DNA of 19,752 nucleotides from an uncultured Christensenellaceae bacterium (GCA_944381335.1 CALWKT010000035.1:1-19752), one strand, 5' to 3'; counted from the first letter of the stretch, positions 1-7,345 are shown. The notes: a model not told the origin generated them from the sequence alone. Made by a program: numbers and translations.

Positions 1-85
1 CTATCTTAACGCCTTCCAGCTTGTTGAGATGTCCACCGTAGTTCTTGCCTCTGTTACCCAGACCCAATACCACAACAGTACTCAT
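1..85 (-). CDS. Gfo/Idh/MocA-type NAD(P)-dependent oxidoreductase, N-terminal fragment
   Basis: Only the first 28 codons are inside the window; the gene continues past its left edge. The start is ATG at 85-83, with an AAGGAAGG ribosome binding site about 11 bases upstream. The visible residues begin MSTVVVLGLGNRGKNYG: a hydrophobic beta strand followed by GLGNRG, the GxGxxG dinucleotide-binding turn of a Rossmann fold, as at the start of Gfo/Idh/MocA dehydrogenases. It lies 21 bases downstream of the SDR fructuronate reductase on the same strand, so it is probably the last or a late gene of the glucuronate operon. It may feed another sugar acid or polyol into the pathway, but this is inference. 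The catalytic domain is not visible, so another Rossmann family remains possible. Confidence 0.6.
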   Translation of the reverse strand, partial: MSTVVVLGLGNRGKNYGGHLNKLEGVKI

Positions 86-106
86 AATCTCTGTATCCTT
101 CCTTTA

Positions 107-940
107 TCAGACTCCCGAATAAGCGGAAAAACCGCCGTCGATCGGAACGACAATGCCGGTGACGAAGCCCGCTTTCTCGTCGTCCGCGAGCCACAGCATC
201 GTGCCCATAAGCTCTTTCGCTTCGCCGAATCTGCCCATCGGAGTGCCGCGAAGAATCTTTTCCGCACGCGCCGAAGGAGTACCGTCCGGGTTGAACAGAA
301 GCGCCCTGTTCTGATTGGTGACAAAGAAACCGGGAGCGATCGCGTTGACTCTTATGCCCGCCTTCGCAAAGTGCACCGCGAGCCACTGAGTGAAGTTGCT
401 GACCGCCGCTTTCGCGCCGCTGTACGCGGGGATCCTGGTCAGGGGTCTGAACGCGTTCATCGAAGAAATGTTGATGATGTTGCCCCCGCTTTCCACCATG
501 TCTTTAGCAAAAACCTGAGTGGTAAGGAAGGTCGCGAGGAAGTTGAGCTTGAACACGAAATCCACGCCGCTGCCGTCGAGGTCGAAGAAGCTCTTGACGT
601 CGGGATTTTCCACGTCCGCCATATCGAAATAGTCGTTGGTCGTCGTACCCTTGGGATTGTTGCCGCCCGCGCCGTTGACGAGAAGGTCGCATTTGCCGAG
701 GTCCTTGTTGATCTCGACTCTTACCTGTTCCATATTCTCCTTATCGAGGCAGTTGACCTTGTAAGCCTTTGCAACGCCGCCGTCCTTTACTATCTCAGCC
801 GCAACCTTTTCAGCCGCTTCGAGGTTGAGGTCGAGCACCGCTATCTTTGCGCCGCATTTAGCGTATTCCTTTGCGATCTCACTGCACAGGATACCGCCTG
901 CGCCCGTGATGACTACCACTTTGTCTTTGTAGACCGACAT
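107..940 (-). CDS. uxuB: SDR-family D-fructuronate reductase (D-mannonate oxidoreductase)
   Basis: This 277-residue protein is a classical short-chain dehydrogenase. It shows a TGAGGIL cofactor loop (residues 12-18), an aspartate at the end of strand 2 (D37, which favours NAD(H) over NADP(H)), NGAGG at 89-93, serines at 159-160 and the catalytic YSGAK (Y173, K177). Length is normal for the family. By context it should reduce D-fructuronate to D-mannonate, the step between UxaC and UxuA. In Bacillota this is often done by an SDR (YjmF type) instead of the long-chain UxuB of E. coli, so the symbol is given for role, not homology to E. coli UxuB. ATG at 940 follows a strong AAGGAAGGAG site. It starts 50 bases after uxuA. 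A gluconate-type or other SDR activity is a less likely alternative. Cytoplasmic. Confidence 0.82.
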   Translation of the reverse strand: MSVYKDKVVVITGAGGILCSEIAKEYAKCGAKIAVLDLNLEAAEKVAAEIVKDGGVAKAYKVNCLDKENMEQVRVEINKDLGKCDLLVNGAGGNNPKGTTTNDYFDMADVENPDVKSFFDLDGSGVDFVFKLNFLATFLTTQVFAKDMVESGGNIINISSMNAFRPLTRIPAYSGAKAAVSNFTQWLAVHFAKAGIRVNAIAPGFFVTNQNRALLFNPDGTPSARAEKILRGTPMGRFGEAKELMGTMLWLADDEKAGFVTGIVVPIDGGFSAYSGV

Positions 941-990
941 AATCTTTTCTCCTTCCTTATATTATATTGATTCTTAATTCTCTGAAGCTG

Positions 991-2043
991 TCACTTCTTC
1001 TCGGCATTCTTTTCAACCGCTTCTATGATGCCTTGCAGATACATTGCGCCGAGCGCGCGGTCGTACAGACCGTAGCCCGCTCTGCCAGTCTCTCCCCAGA
1101 TCATTCTGCCGTGATCGGGACGTACGTAGCCGTCGAAATCTCCGTCGTAAAGCGCCTTGATTATATCGTACATGTCAAGGCTTCCTTTCTCGCTGAGGTG
1201 ACCGCTCTCTTCGAAACAGTGGTCGCCGGTGATCTTGATGTTTCTGAGGTGCACGAAAGGCATTCTTCCCTTACATGTGTTTATCATGGACACGAGGTTG
1301 TTCATCGGATTTACGCCCAGAGAACCGGTGCACAGCGTGATGCCGTTGCTCGGACTGTCGACTATGGACAAAAATCTCTTCAGATTCTTTTCGTCGATTA
1401 TAACTCTGGGCAGACCGAATATGCCCCACGGCGGATCGTCCGGGTGTATTGCCATCTTAACTCCGCTCTCCTCGGCTACGGGGATGACCTCTTTGAGGAA
1501 TACTGTCATGTTTTCCCACAGCTTTTCGTCATCGATATCCTTATACTGTTCAAGAAGCTCTTTGAGCCCCTCTCTGGTATAGCTGGCGTCCCAGCCCGGC
1601 AGAGAAAGTTCGCTGGTAAGCGGATTCATTCTGAGCACGGTCTCGTGATCGTACGCAAGCGCGTTGGAACCGTCGGGCAGTTCTTTTGCGAGATTGCTTC
1701 TCAGCCAGTCGAACACGGGCATGAAGTTGTAGCAGATGCACTTTACTCCCGCTTTGCCGAGACGTCTGACGTTTTCTTTGTAGTTCTCGATGAGTCTCGC
1801 GGCGTTAGCATTGCCAAGCTTTATATCCTCGTGTACGGGCACGCTTTCTACGACCTCGAAGGTAAGACCCTTGTCGTTCGCAAGTTTTTTCAGCCTTGCG
1901 ATTTTTTCTTCCGGCCATACCTCTCCGACCGGAACGTCGTAGATCGCGGAAACGACGCCTTGCACGCAAGGGATCTGCCTGATATCGTCAAGCGTCACTT
2001 TGTCGTTCTCGCCGTACCATCTGAAAGTCATTCTGAATGCCAT
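991..2043 (-). CDS. uxuA: D-mannonate dehydratase
   Basis: The enzyme dehydrates D-mannonate to 2-keto-3-deoxy-D-gluconate (KDG). The 350-residue protein shows the UxuA signatures: FRWYG near the N-terminus (7-11), CYNFMPVFDW (104-113), AIHPDDPPWG (198-207) with H200, LCTGSLG (237-243) with C238, VHLRN with H265, and RPDHGRM with D310-H311. H200, C238, H265 and D310 match the known Mn2+ ligand set of this TIM-barrel family. Length is typical of Gram-positive UxuA. The ATG at 2043 has GGAGG at a 7-base spacing; this site overlaps the end of uxaC, whose stop lies only 2 bases before the ATG, so translation is probably coupled. It lies between uxaC and the SDR reductase that makes its substrate. 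Cytoplasmic; confident call. Confidence 0.95.
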   Translation of the reverse strand: MAFRMTFRWYGENDKVTLDDIRQIPCVQGVVSAIYDVPVGEVWPEEKIARLKKLANDKGLTFEVVESVPVHEDIKLGNANAARLIENYKENVRRLGKAGVKCICYNFMPVFDWLRSNLAKELPDGSNALAYDHETVLRMNPLTSELSLPGWDASYTREGLKELLEQYKDIDDEKLWENMTVFLKEVIPVAEESGVKMAIHPDDPPWGIFGLPRVIIDEKNLKRFLSIVDSPSNGITLCTGSLGVNPMNNLVSMINTCKGRMPFVHLRNIKITGDHCFEESGHLSEKGSLDMYDIIKALYDGDFDGYVRPDHGRMIWGETGRAGYGLYDRALGAMYLQGIIEAVEKNAEKK

Positions 2044-2045
2044 GA

Positions 2046-3413
2046 TTATTCCTCCGTAAGTTTCTTTGCGTTATAGTAGCACAGTTTTTTCGCGACCTCT
2101 TTCGGAGCGTCTCCGTCCCTTTCGGACGAATTGTCGGCGAGGAAATCGCAAAGGCACTGTCTGTAATAGTCGTGTCTCGTATAGGACAAGAAGCTTCTGC
2201 TGTCTGTAAGCATGCCGACCATTGAGCATATATGTCCAAGTTCCGAGAGTCTGTCAAAGGTCTCTCTCATACCGCGCCTGTGATCGCAGAACCACCAGCT
2301 TACGCCGAGGTGGACTCCCCTGAACGCGCCAATCATCGTAATCAGAGTGTAATACATCGACGGATTGAGCGTGTATATTATCGTTTCAGGCAGACCGCCT
2401 GCTCTGTTCATCGCGTCAACGACCCTCGTCAGAGTGACCGTATCTATCGCGTCGCCCACGCAGTCGAAGCCGCTGTCAGCGCCGCATTTTTCAAACATAA
2501 CGCCGTTTGAATTGCGGGTCACGGCAAGATGCATCTGCATCGTTATGCAACGCTTTTTGTACTCTCTTGCCAGATATACGTATAGATAGCCTTTGAACGC
2601 GTCCGCCTCCTCTGCCGAAGCGCCGCCGCAAAGTATCTTTTCAAACGTCTCCGCCGCCTTGTTTCTTTCCGCGATAGCCTTGGGGAAACCCGCTACGCCG
2701 ATATCCGAAAATCTGCAACCGCGACTCACGAAAAAGTCGAGCCTGTTGTTTATCGCGTTTTCAAAGCCGTTCAGATCTCCGATCTTTACTCCGCTCGCCT
2801 TTTCAAGCTTTGCGATATAATTTTTATAATCCGCCTTTTCTACGGATACGAGGCTGTCAGTTCTGAAAGTCGGGGCGACTTTTGCGCTCAGCTTTCCATC
2901 TTTTGCGATGAGGTCATGCCATTCGAGGCTGTCGCAGGGATCGTCCGTCGTAGCGATATATTCGACGTTAGCCATCTCTATCAGCTTGCGCGGAGAAATC
3001 TTCTTTTCCTTTATCACCGCGTTCGCCTTTTCTCTGATCTCTTTCGCGGTATCCTTGTTGAGCGGAGTCGTGATCCCGAAGAAGAACATCAGTTCCGCCG
3101 CCACCCAGTCCTTGACCGGATTGCCGAGCGCGTAACCGACCGCTTCAGCGAACTTTTCAAACTTCTCTTCCCACGAAGCGTCGCCGGTGACGTACTTTTC
3201 GTCCACGCCGTAGCCGCGCATAAGTCTCCACTTGTAATGGTCCCCCGCCAGCCATATCTCGCCGATATCTTCGAACGGCTTGTCCTCGTAGATCTCCTTG
3301 GGAGAAAGATGACAATGATAATCTATTATCGGCAGATCCTTGACCGCCGCGTATATCTCTTCCGCGCGCTTACTGCCGAGCAGCTTTATCACGTTATCTC
3401 TGTACTCTACCAC
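2046..3413 (-). CDS. uxaC: Glucuronate isomerase (uronate isomerase)
   Basis: This enzyme interconverts D-glucuronate and D-fructuronate (and D-galacturonate and D-tagaturonate), the entry step of hexuronate catabolism. The 455-residue protein belongs to the amidohydrolase superfamily: DYHCHLSP gives the HxH metal motif at H33/H35, and the C-terminal third contains SWWFCDHRRGM, LTDSRSFLSYTRHDYYR and other UxaC-typical segments. Length is slightly below the usual 465-470. The best start is GTG at 3413-3411, because GGAGG sits 9 bases upstream and no nearby in-frame ATG exists. This start overlaps the 3' end of kdgK by 20 bases, suggesting translational coupling. No altronate genes (uxaA/uxaB) are seen, so glucuronate is the likelier physiological substrate. 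Confidence 0.95.
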   Translation of the reverse strand: MVEYRDNVIKLLGSKRAEEIYAAVKDLPIIDYHCHLSPKEIYEDKPFEDIGEIWLAGDHYKWRLMRGYGVDEKYVTGDASWEEKFEKFAEAVGYALGNPVKDWVAAELMFFFGITTPLNKDTAKEIREKANAVIKEKKISPRKLIEMANVEYIATTDDPCDSLEWHDLIAKDGKLSAKVAPTFRTDSLVSVEKADYKNYIAKLEKASGVKIGDLNGFENAINNRLDFFVSRGCRFSDIGVAGFPKAIAERNKAAETFEKILCGGASAEEADAFKGYLYVYLAREYKKRCITMQMHLAVTRNSNGVMFEKCGADSGFDCVGDAIDTVTLTRVVDAMNRAGGLPETIIYTLNPSMYYTLITMIGAFRGVHLGVSWWFCDHRRGMRETFDRLSELGHICSMVGMLTDSRSFLSYTRHDYYRQCLCDFLADNSSERDGDAPKEVAKKLCYYNAKKLTEE

Positions 3414-4416
3414 TGCCGTCGCCCTCCGCGAGTTTCTTTACCTCGGACACGGAAACCACGTTGAAGTCTCCTTCCACGGTATGCTTGAGGCAGGATGCCG
3501 CGACCGCGAACTCAAGCGCCGCCTGCTCTCCCAGGTTGTTCTTGAGACCGTATATCAGCCCTGCGCCGAAGCTGTCGCCGCCGCCCACTCTGTCAACGAT
3601 GTCTATGTCGTAATGCTTGCTTGAGAAAACCGCGTCTCTCGTCACGTAAATAGCCGACCAGCCGTTGCGGCTTGCGCTGTAACTCTCTCTCAGAGTGAAC
3701 GCAACGCCTTTGAGCGCGGGGAATTTTTCGAGCACTTTTCTTCCGAGAGCCGCATAACCATCCTTGCTCAGCTTGCCGCCGCTTATGTTGCTGCCGTCTG
3801 CCTCTATCCCGAACACGTCCTTGCAGTCCTCTTCGTTGCTGATCAGCACGTCCACCGTCTTCACGAGTTCGCTCATCACCTTGTTCGCCTTTTCCTTGCT
3901 CCACAGTTTCTTGCGGAAATTGAGGTCGCACGAAACGGTGATATTCTTTTTCTTCGCCGCATCGAGTATAATCGCAAGAACTTTCGCGGTCTTATCCGAT
4001 ATCGCAGGAGTGATGCCCGTCCAATGCAGCCATTCCACGCCGTCGAGAAGCTTGTCGACGTCAACGTCTTCAGGCTGAATTTCGCTTATCGCGCTGTGAG
4101 CCCTGTCGTATATCACGTTGCTCGGGCGCTGAGAACAGCCCTTCTCACAGAAATAGATGCCAATTCTCTCTCCGCCGCGCACGATCTTCTTCGTGTCCAC
4201 GCCGTATTTCCTGAGCTCTGCCACGCATTTGTCCGCGATGGCGTTTGCGGGGAGTTTCGTAAAGAAAGCAACGTCCTCTCCGAACTGAGCGAGAGACACC
4301 GCCACGTTGGCTTCGCCTCCGCCGTAAACCGCTTCGTATGCTTCTGCCTGAGCGAATCTCTTGTATCCGTACGGCTGAAGTCTGAGCATTATTTCTCCGA
4401 CAGTCAAAATACTCAT
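3394..4416 (-). CDS. kdgK: 2-dehydro-3-deoxygluconate (KDG) kinase, PfkB family
   Basis: The kinase phosphorylates KDG with ATP to give KDPG for the aldolase encoded just upstream. The 340-residue protein is a PfkB/ribokinase-fold sugar kinase: GGGEANVAVSLAQFG (32-46) is the N-terminal substrate-side signature, and VDRVGGGDSFGAGLIYG (274-290) is the C-terminal signature with the anion-hole glycines and catalytic base D281. The ATG at 4416 follows AGAGG with an 8-base spacing, 4 bases after the kdgA stop. The last 20 bases overlap uxaC. PfkB kinases have broad specificities, so the substrate assignment relies on the operon: neighbours supply KDG and consume KDPG. Cytoplasmic. Confidence 0.92.
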   Translation of the reverse strand: MSILTVGEIMLRLQPYGYKRFAQAEAYEAVYGGGEANVAVSLAQFGEDVAFFTKLPANAIADKCVAELRKYGVDTKKIVRGGERIGIYFCEKGCSQRPSNVIYDRAHSAISEIQPEDVDVDKLLDGVEWLHWTGITPAISDKTAKVLAIILDAAKKKNITVSCDLNFRKKLWSKEKANKVMSELVKTVDVLISNEEDCKDVFGIEADGSNISGGKLSKDGYAALGRKVLEKFPALKGVAFTLRESYSASRNGWSAIYVTRDAVFSSKHYDIDIVDRVGGGDSFGAGLIYGLKNNLGEQAALEFAVAASCLKHTVEGDFNVVSVSEVKKLAEGDGSGRVQR

Positions 4417-4420
4417 TATG

Positions 4421-5065
4421 TCAACCTCTTTTTATGTTTCTGACTTTTTCAACCAGTTCTCTTGCAGTCTTTTCCACTTCTTCGTAATCGCCCTTCTTCG
4501 CGCCCTTGGTCACGAACGAACCGGCGCCGACCGCTACCGCGCCCGCTTTGAACCAATCCTCCACGTTGGAGAGGCTCACGCCGCCTGTGGGCATGATCTG
4601 AAGCTGAGGGAGAGGTCCTCTGACGGACTTGAGACCCGAGGGAGTCGCAACGTCTCCGGGGAAAAGTTTTACGAAATCCGCGCCGAGTTCAAGCGCCTTC
4701 ACCGCCTCTGTCGGCGTGAAAATGCCGGGGACCACGGCAACCGCGTAACGGTTGCACAGCTTTATCGTCTCTTCGCTGAAGCTGGGACTGAAAACGAACT
4801 GCGCGCCGGCAAGAATCGCCGCCCTCGCAGTCTCAGGGTCAAGCACCGTGCCCGCGCCTACGACCATGTCCGTGCCCTTATACTTGTCGCACAGAGTGGA
4901 TATGATCACGTCCGCGTGCGGAACGGTGAAAGTAACTTCAATAAACCTGATGCCGCCCTTGTAGCAAGCGTCGACCGTCCTGAGCGCCTGCTCAACGCTA
5001 TCGCCTCTGATGACGACCACGACGCCTTCTTTTTTTATGCCCGAAAACACTTCATGCTTGTCCAT
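4421..5065 (-). CDS. kdgA: KDPG aldolase (2-dehydro-3-deoxyphosphogluconate aldolase)
   Basis: This class I aldolase cleaves KDPG to pyruvate and glyceraldehyde-3-phosphate; the family also cleaves 4-hydroxy-2-oxoglutarate. The 214-residue protein has the expected catalytic glutamate in FIEVTFT (E43), GAGTV (70-74), the Schiff-base lysine in DFVKLFPG (K133) and the phosphate-binding MPTGGV (158-163). Length and residue spacing match the Eda/KdgA family well. It is the first gene of the glucuronate operon. The ATG at 5065 follows GGAGGAG, and a clear promoter lies about 75 bases upstream. It faces the AraC-family gene. Trimeric and cytoplasmic by family. Confidence 0.94.
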   Translation of the reverse strand: MDKHEVFSGIKKEGVVVVIRGDSVEQALRTVDACYKGGIRFIEVTFTVPHADVIISTLCDKYKGTDMVVGAGTVLDPETARAAILAGAQFVFSPSFSEETIKLCNRYAVAVVPGIFTPTEAVKALELGADFVKLFPGDVATPSGLKSVRGPLPQLQIMPTGGVSLSNVEDWFKAGAVAVGAGSFVTKGAKKGDYEEVEKTARELVEKVRNIKRG

Positions 5066-5079
5066 TTAATACTCCTCCG

Positions 5080-5130
5080 ACGGTCTGCGTAAACCGTATT
5101 GCCGCATCCGTCCAGACGTGCGCTCTGCGC
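5080..5130 (-). promoter_or_regulatory. Cluster of three small inverted repeats in the kdgA leader
   Basis: Between the predicted transcription start and the ribosome binding site lie three perfect inverted repeats: GCGC-TCT-GCGC (5120-5130), CGTC-CA-GACG (5109-5118), and ACGGT with ACCGT separated by 8 bases (5080-5097). The last one abuts the GGAGGAG of kdgA. They could be operators or RNA hairpins that affect translation. No known riboswitch was recognised. Confidence 0.45.
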
Positions 5131-5141
5131 CCGTTAAACAT

Positions 5142-5170
5142 ATTATAAAATAACGAAAAAATTTTTTCAA
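5142..5170 (-). promoter_or_regulatory. Promoter of the glucuronate (kdgA-kdgK-uxaC-uxuA) operon
   Basis: Read on the minus strand, TTGAAA (5170-5165) and TATAAT (5147-5142) are separated by exactly 17 bases, a near-consensus sigma-A promoter. The predicted transcription start is near 5135, giving a leader of roughly 70 bases before the kdgA ATG. The AraC-family gene diverges from the same gap. Confidence 0.78.
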
Positions 5171-5190
5171 GGCAAATTGTAAAAAAATTA

Positions 5191-5219
5191 TGGACAAAAT
5201 AGGTAAAATAAGTTAGAAT
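5191..5219 (+). promoter_or_regulatory. Candidate promoter of the AraC-family regulator gene
   Basis: TGGACA (5191-5196) and TAGAAT (5214-5219) are 17 bases apart. If used, transcription would start near 5226, essentially at the ribosome binding site (GGAGG at 5227-5231), leaving a leader of only about a dozen bases. The -35 elements of this and the kdgA promoter are 20 bases apart, leaving room for a shared operator. Confidence 0.45.
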
Positions 5220-5238
5220 AATACCCGGAGGTGGATTT

Positions 5239-6006
5239 ATGCCCATTATTAATTATATCGGAAAGAACATGAAAACCTTTCACGTCTCTCAGCATCAGCA
5301 CGATTACTGGGAGATAATCTATTGCACAAACGGGGACGGCACCATCACTTTCTTCGACGGTAGCGACGCGATCGAATACACGAAAAACCAGGTGGTGATC
5401 ATTCCGCCGCACACCCTGCACACCAACGATTCTAAATTAGGGTTCAAGAATATATACCTCACGGTGGCAAACTGGACGCCTTCGTTCAAAAAAGCGATCC
5501 TTCTCAGCGACAATCCGCAGAAGGATATCTTCAACGTGCTGACGCTCTGCTACCGCTACTTCAACTCCGAAGTTCCCAACCAGGCAAACATAATCCTTTC
5601 GTTCACGGAACTCATCCTGAACATCATTTCCGGCTTTGCCGGAAGCGACAACTGCTCTCAGCACGTTGAGATGATCGCAAACAGTATAATAGAGAATTTC
5701 TCCGACCCCAACTTCTCGCTGGACGACGTTTATGCGACGTTCCCTCTCAGCAAGGACTATATACGCAGACAGTTCATCAAGGAAAAGGGCATCTCCCCGC
5801 TTCAGTTCCTCAACGTCACCCGCATAGGTTTCGCGCAGAAACTTCTGCTCAGCAAGAACATCAACAACTATAAAATATACGAGATCGCGGAAATGTGCGG
5901 TTTCAGCGATCAGCTTTATTTCTCGAGAGTGTTCAAGAAAGTCACAGGCGTAAGCCCCAAGGAATACACTCAGATCCCGAGATCGGAAAAATACAACAGC
6001 GACTGA
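5239..6006 (+). CDS. AraC-family transcriptional regulator with N-terminal cupin domain
   Basis: The 255-residue protein has the usual two parts. Residues about 15-80 form a cupin-like sensor with HVSQHQHDYWEI (H19, H21) and VVIIPPHTLH. Residues about 140-245 form the AraC/XylS DNA-binding domain with two helix-turn-helix units: LDDVYATFPLSKDYIRRQFIK, and YKIYEIAEMCGFSDQLYFSRVFKKVTGVSP, the latter carrying the strongly conserved GFSD-YFSR-FKK-G-SP pattern. ATG at 5239 follows GGAGG with a short spacing. Its position, divergent from the glucuronate operon, suggests it controls that operon in response to a uronate or intermediate; the ligand is not known. A hairpin terminator follows directly, so it is monocistronic. 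Confidence 0.88.
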   Translation: MPIINYIGKNMKTFHVSQHQHDYWEIIYCTNGDGTITFFDGSDAIEYTKNQVVIIPPHTLHTNDSKLGFKNIYLTVANWTPSFKKAILLSDNPQKDIFNVLTLCYRYFNSEVPNQANIILSFTELILNIISGFAGSDNCSQHVEMIANSIIENFSDPNFSLDDVYATFPLSKDYIRRQFIKEKGISPLQFLNVTRIGFAQKLLLSKNINNYKIYEIAEMCGFSDQLYFSRVFKKVTGVSPKEYTQIPRSEKYNSD

Positions 6007-6029
6007 CCGGACAACCTTTATCCGGACGA

Positions 6030-6057
6030 AGCGGGCGTAAACGCGCCCGCTTTTTTT
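6030..6057 (+). terminator. Intrinsic terminator after the AraC-family gene
   Basis: An 8-bp perfect GC-rich stem (AGCGGGCG / CGCCCGCT) with a 6-base loop is followed by a run of seven T, 24 bases after the stop codon. A weaker CCGG hairpin lies just before it. Confidence 0.9.
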
Positions 6058-6261
6058 GCGCCCGGAACGGTTTCGTCATCCCCCGTGCCCGGCGCGTAAA
6101 ACAATATCTTCCGCGCGCCTGAGCCTGAGAGACGCAGCGAGTAGATTTATATGGATTTTATATACGCGCAGACGTGCCGCGATCATATAATATCCCGCCT
6201 CCCTCCTTCCCTTTGCCGGGCTCTCTTTCCCCCGCAGAAGCGCGTATTTTTTGCCAATACG
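6058..6261. other. Intergenic stretch without recognisable gene
   Basis: Between the terminator of the AraC-family gene and the nrdG promoter I see no credible reading frame with a ribosome binding site, no RNA gene and no repeat. It has AT-rich patches around 6150-6190 and pyrimidine-rich text around 6195-6235. Nothing more can be supported. Confidence 0.5.
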
Positions 6262-6290
6262 TTGACAAATCGCCTGCGATAAAATATCCT
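6262..6290 (+). promoter_or_regulatory. Promoter of the nrdG-type activase gene
   Basis: A consensus TTGACA (6262-6267) is followed after 17 bases by TATCCT (6285-6290). The predicted start near 6297 gives a leader of about 94 bases before ATG 6391. No NrdR-like box was seen here, in contrast to the nrdD promoter. Confidence 0.6.
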
Positions 6291-6390
6291 AAATATATGC
6301 GGATGTGATTCCGACTAAAAAATCAGCCGCGGCGTCATGAGCGGAGCATCTCTTTTCCCGTCGGACGCGCGCCCTGACCGCGAGGCTTTC

Positions 6391-7077
6391 ATGACGATAG
6401 CAGGACTTCAGAAAACTACTCTTCTCGACTACCCGGGCAAAGTGGCTTGCACGGTCTTTCTTGCAGGCTGCAATTTCAGATGTCCTTATTGCCAGAACTG
6501 GGAAATAGTTACCGGCAAAGGAGAGGACGTCTCATTTTCCGAACTGATGAAATTTCTCGAAAAACGCAAAGGCGTGCTCGACGGCGTATGCGTCACCGGA
6601 GGAGAACCTCTCGCAAGCGCGGGCGTGGAATTGTTTCTGAAGGAAATAAAATCTATGGGTTACAGCGTAAAGCTGGACACGAACGGCTCTTACCCGGACC
6701 GCCTGATAAAACTCGTACAGGATAAACTGGTGGACACCGTCGCAATGGACGTGAAGAACTCTCCCGGGCGCTACGAAGAAACAATCGGATGCGAAATTGA
6801 CCTGAGCAGGATCGGCCAAAGCATACGTTTTCTCCTGTCCGACGTGGTGGATTACGAATTCAGGACCACGGTCACGGACGAACTTCACGACGCAAAAAGT
6901 ATGCTGGAACTCGCAGGATGGATACAGGGCGCAAGCCGCTACATCATCCAGAATTTCAAAGACAGCGACGCCGTGCGTTTTTCAAATCTCTCGCCGTGCA
7001 GCGAAGAAAAACTTCAGTCCTTCAAAGACGTCATGCGCCCCCTCGTACCTTCGGTAAAGATACGCGGAGAAAACTGA
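6391..7077 (+). CDS. nrdG: Anaerobic ribonucleotide reductase activating protein (radical SAM, NrdG2 type)
   Basis: The enzyme uses a [4Fe-4S] cluster and S-adenosylmethionine to place the glycyl radical on NrdD. The 228-residue protein opens with GLQKTTLLDYPGKVACTVF, typical of the NrdG2-like subgroup, followed by the radical-SAM cluster motif CNFRCPYC (C27, C31, C34) and the SAM-binding TGGEPL (69-74). The reading frame is open to an ATG at 6337, but that codon has no ribosome binding site and the family alignment begins near the second ATG at 6391, which has GAGG 5 bases upstream; the shorter start is preferred. It lies just before nrdD but has its own promoter and terminator. Related activases act on other glycyl-radical enzymes, so the partner is inferred from position. 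Confidence 0.85.
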   Translation: MTIAGLQKTTLLDYPGKVACTVFLAGCNFRCPYCQNWEIVTGKGEDVSFSELMKFLEKRKGVLDGVCVTGGEPLASAGVELFLKEIKSMGYSVKLDTNGSYPDRLIKLVQDKLVDTVAMDVKNSPGRYEETIGCEIDLSRIGQSIRFLLSDVVDYEFRTTVTDELHDAKSMLELAGWIQGASRYIIQNFKDSDAVRFSNLSPCSEEKLQSFKDVMRPLVPSVKIRGEN

Positions 7078-7098
7078 CCCGAAACTTCAACCGGACGG

Positions 7099-7129
7099 TC
7101 CGCTCCCTTCGCGGGGAGCGGATCTTTTT
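7099..7129 (+). terminator. Intrinsic terminator after nrdG
   Basis: A perfect 9-bp stem (TCCGCTCCC / GGGAGCGGA) with a 6-base loop is followed by TCTTTTT, 21 bases after the nrdG stop. It implies that nrdG and nrdD are mainly separate transcripts. Confidence 0.9.
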
Positions 7130-7296
7130 ACTGCGCCTCTTTGCTTTTCACTTCTCTCCCCCGACCTCAACCGGGCTGTACTCCCGCACTCTCTCCCGAT
7201 CCGCGTTTTTTTGCACAAAAACGTTATTTCAGCCGTTCCGGCAGCGTCAAACGTCGTTTTATTACCGTTTGAAATACGCGGCGTTTACAGCCTTAA

Positions 7297-7312
7297 CCAC
7301 AATATATTGTGT
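7297..7312. promoter_or_regulatory. NrdR-like box 1
   Basis: The core CACAATATATTGTG (7298-7311) is a perfect 14-base palindrome and matches the NrdR box pattern (ACAC-ATATAT-GTGT type). It is the distal member of a pair upstream of nrdD. Confidence 0.8.
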
Positions 7313-7329
7313 TTTCAGAAAAAATATTG

Positions 7330-7345
7330 ACACAATATATTGACA
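7330..7345. promoter_or_regulatory. NrdR-like box 2, overlapping the nrdD -35 element
   Basis: ACACAATATATTGACA matches the same pattern with a degenerate right end. Its start is 33 bases after box 1, about three helical turns, the arrangement expected for NrdR. It overlaps the -35 hexamer, so bound NrdR should block the promoter. Confidence 0.8.

Noticed and set aside
29..2076. Two long plus-strand open frames (313 and 369 residues) opposite the SDR reductase and uxuA
   Set aside because: They are antisense to clearly recognised enzymes, lack ribosome binding sites and show no protein motifs.
5066..5238. Riboswitch upstream of kdgA
   Set aside because: The small inverted repeats do not match any riboswitch architecture I know and the leader is too short for most classes.
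6337..6390. Upstream ATG extending nrdG by 18 residues
   Set aside because: It has no ribosome binding site, and the extra residues do not fit the family N-terminus, whereas ATG 6391 has GAGG at a suitable distance.
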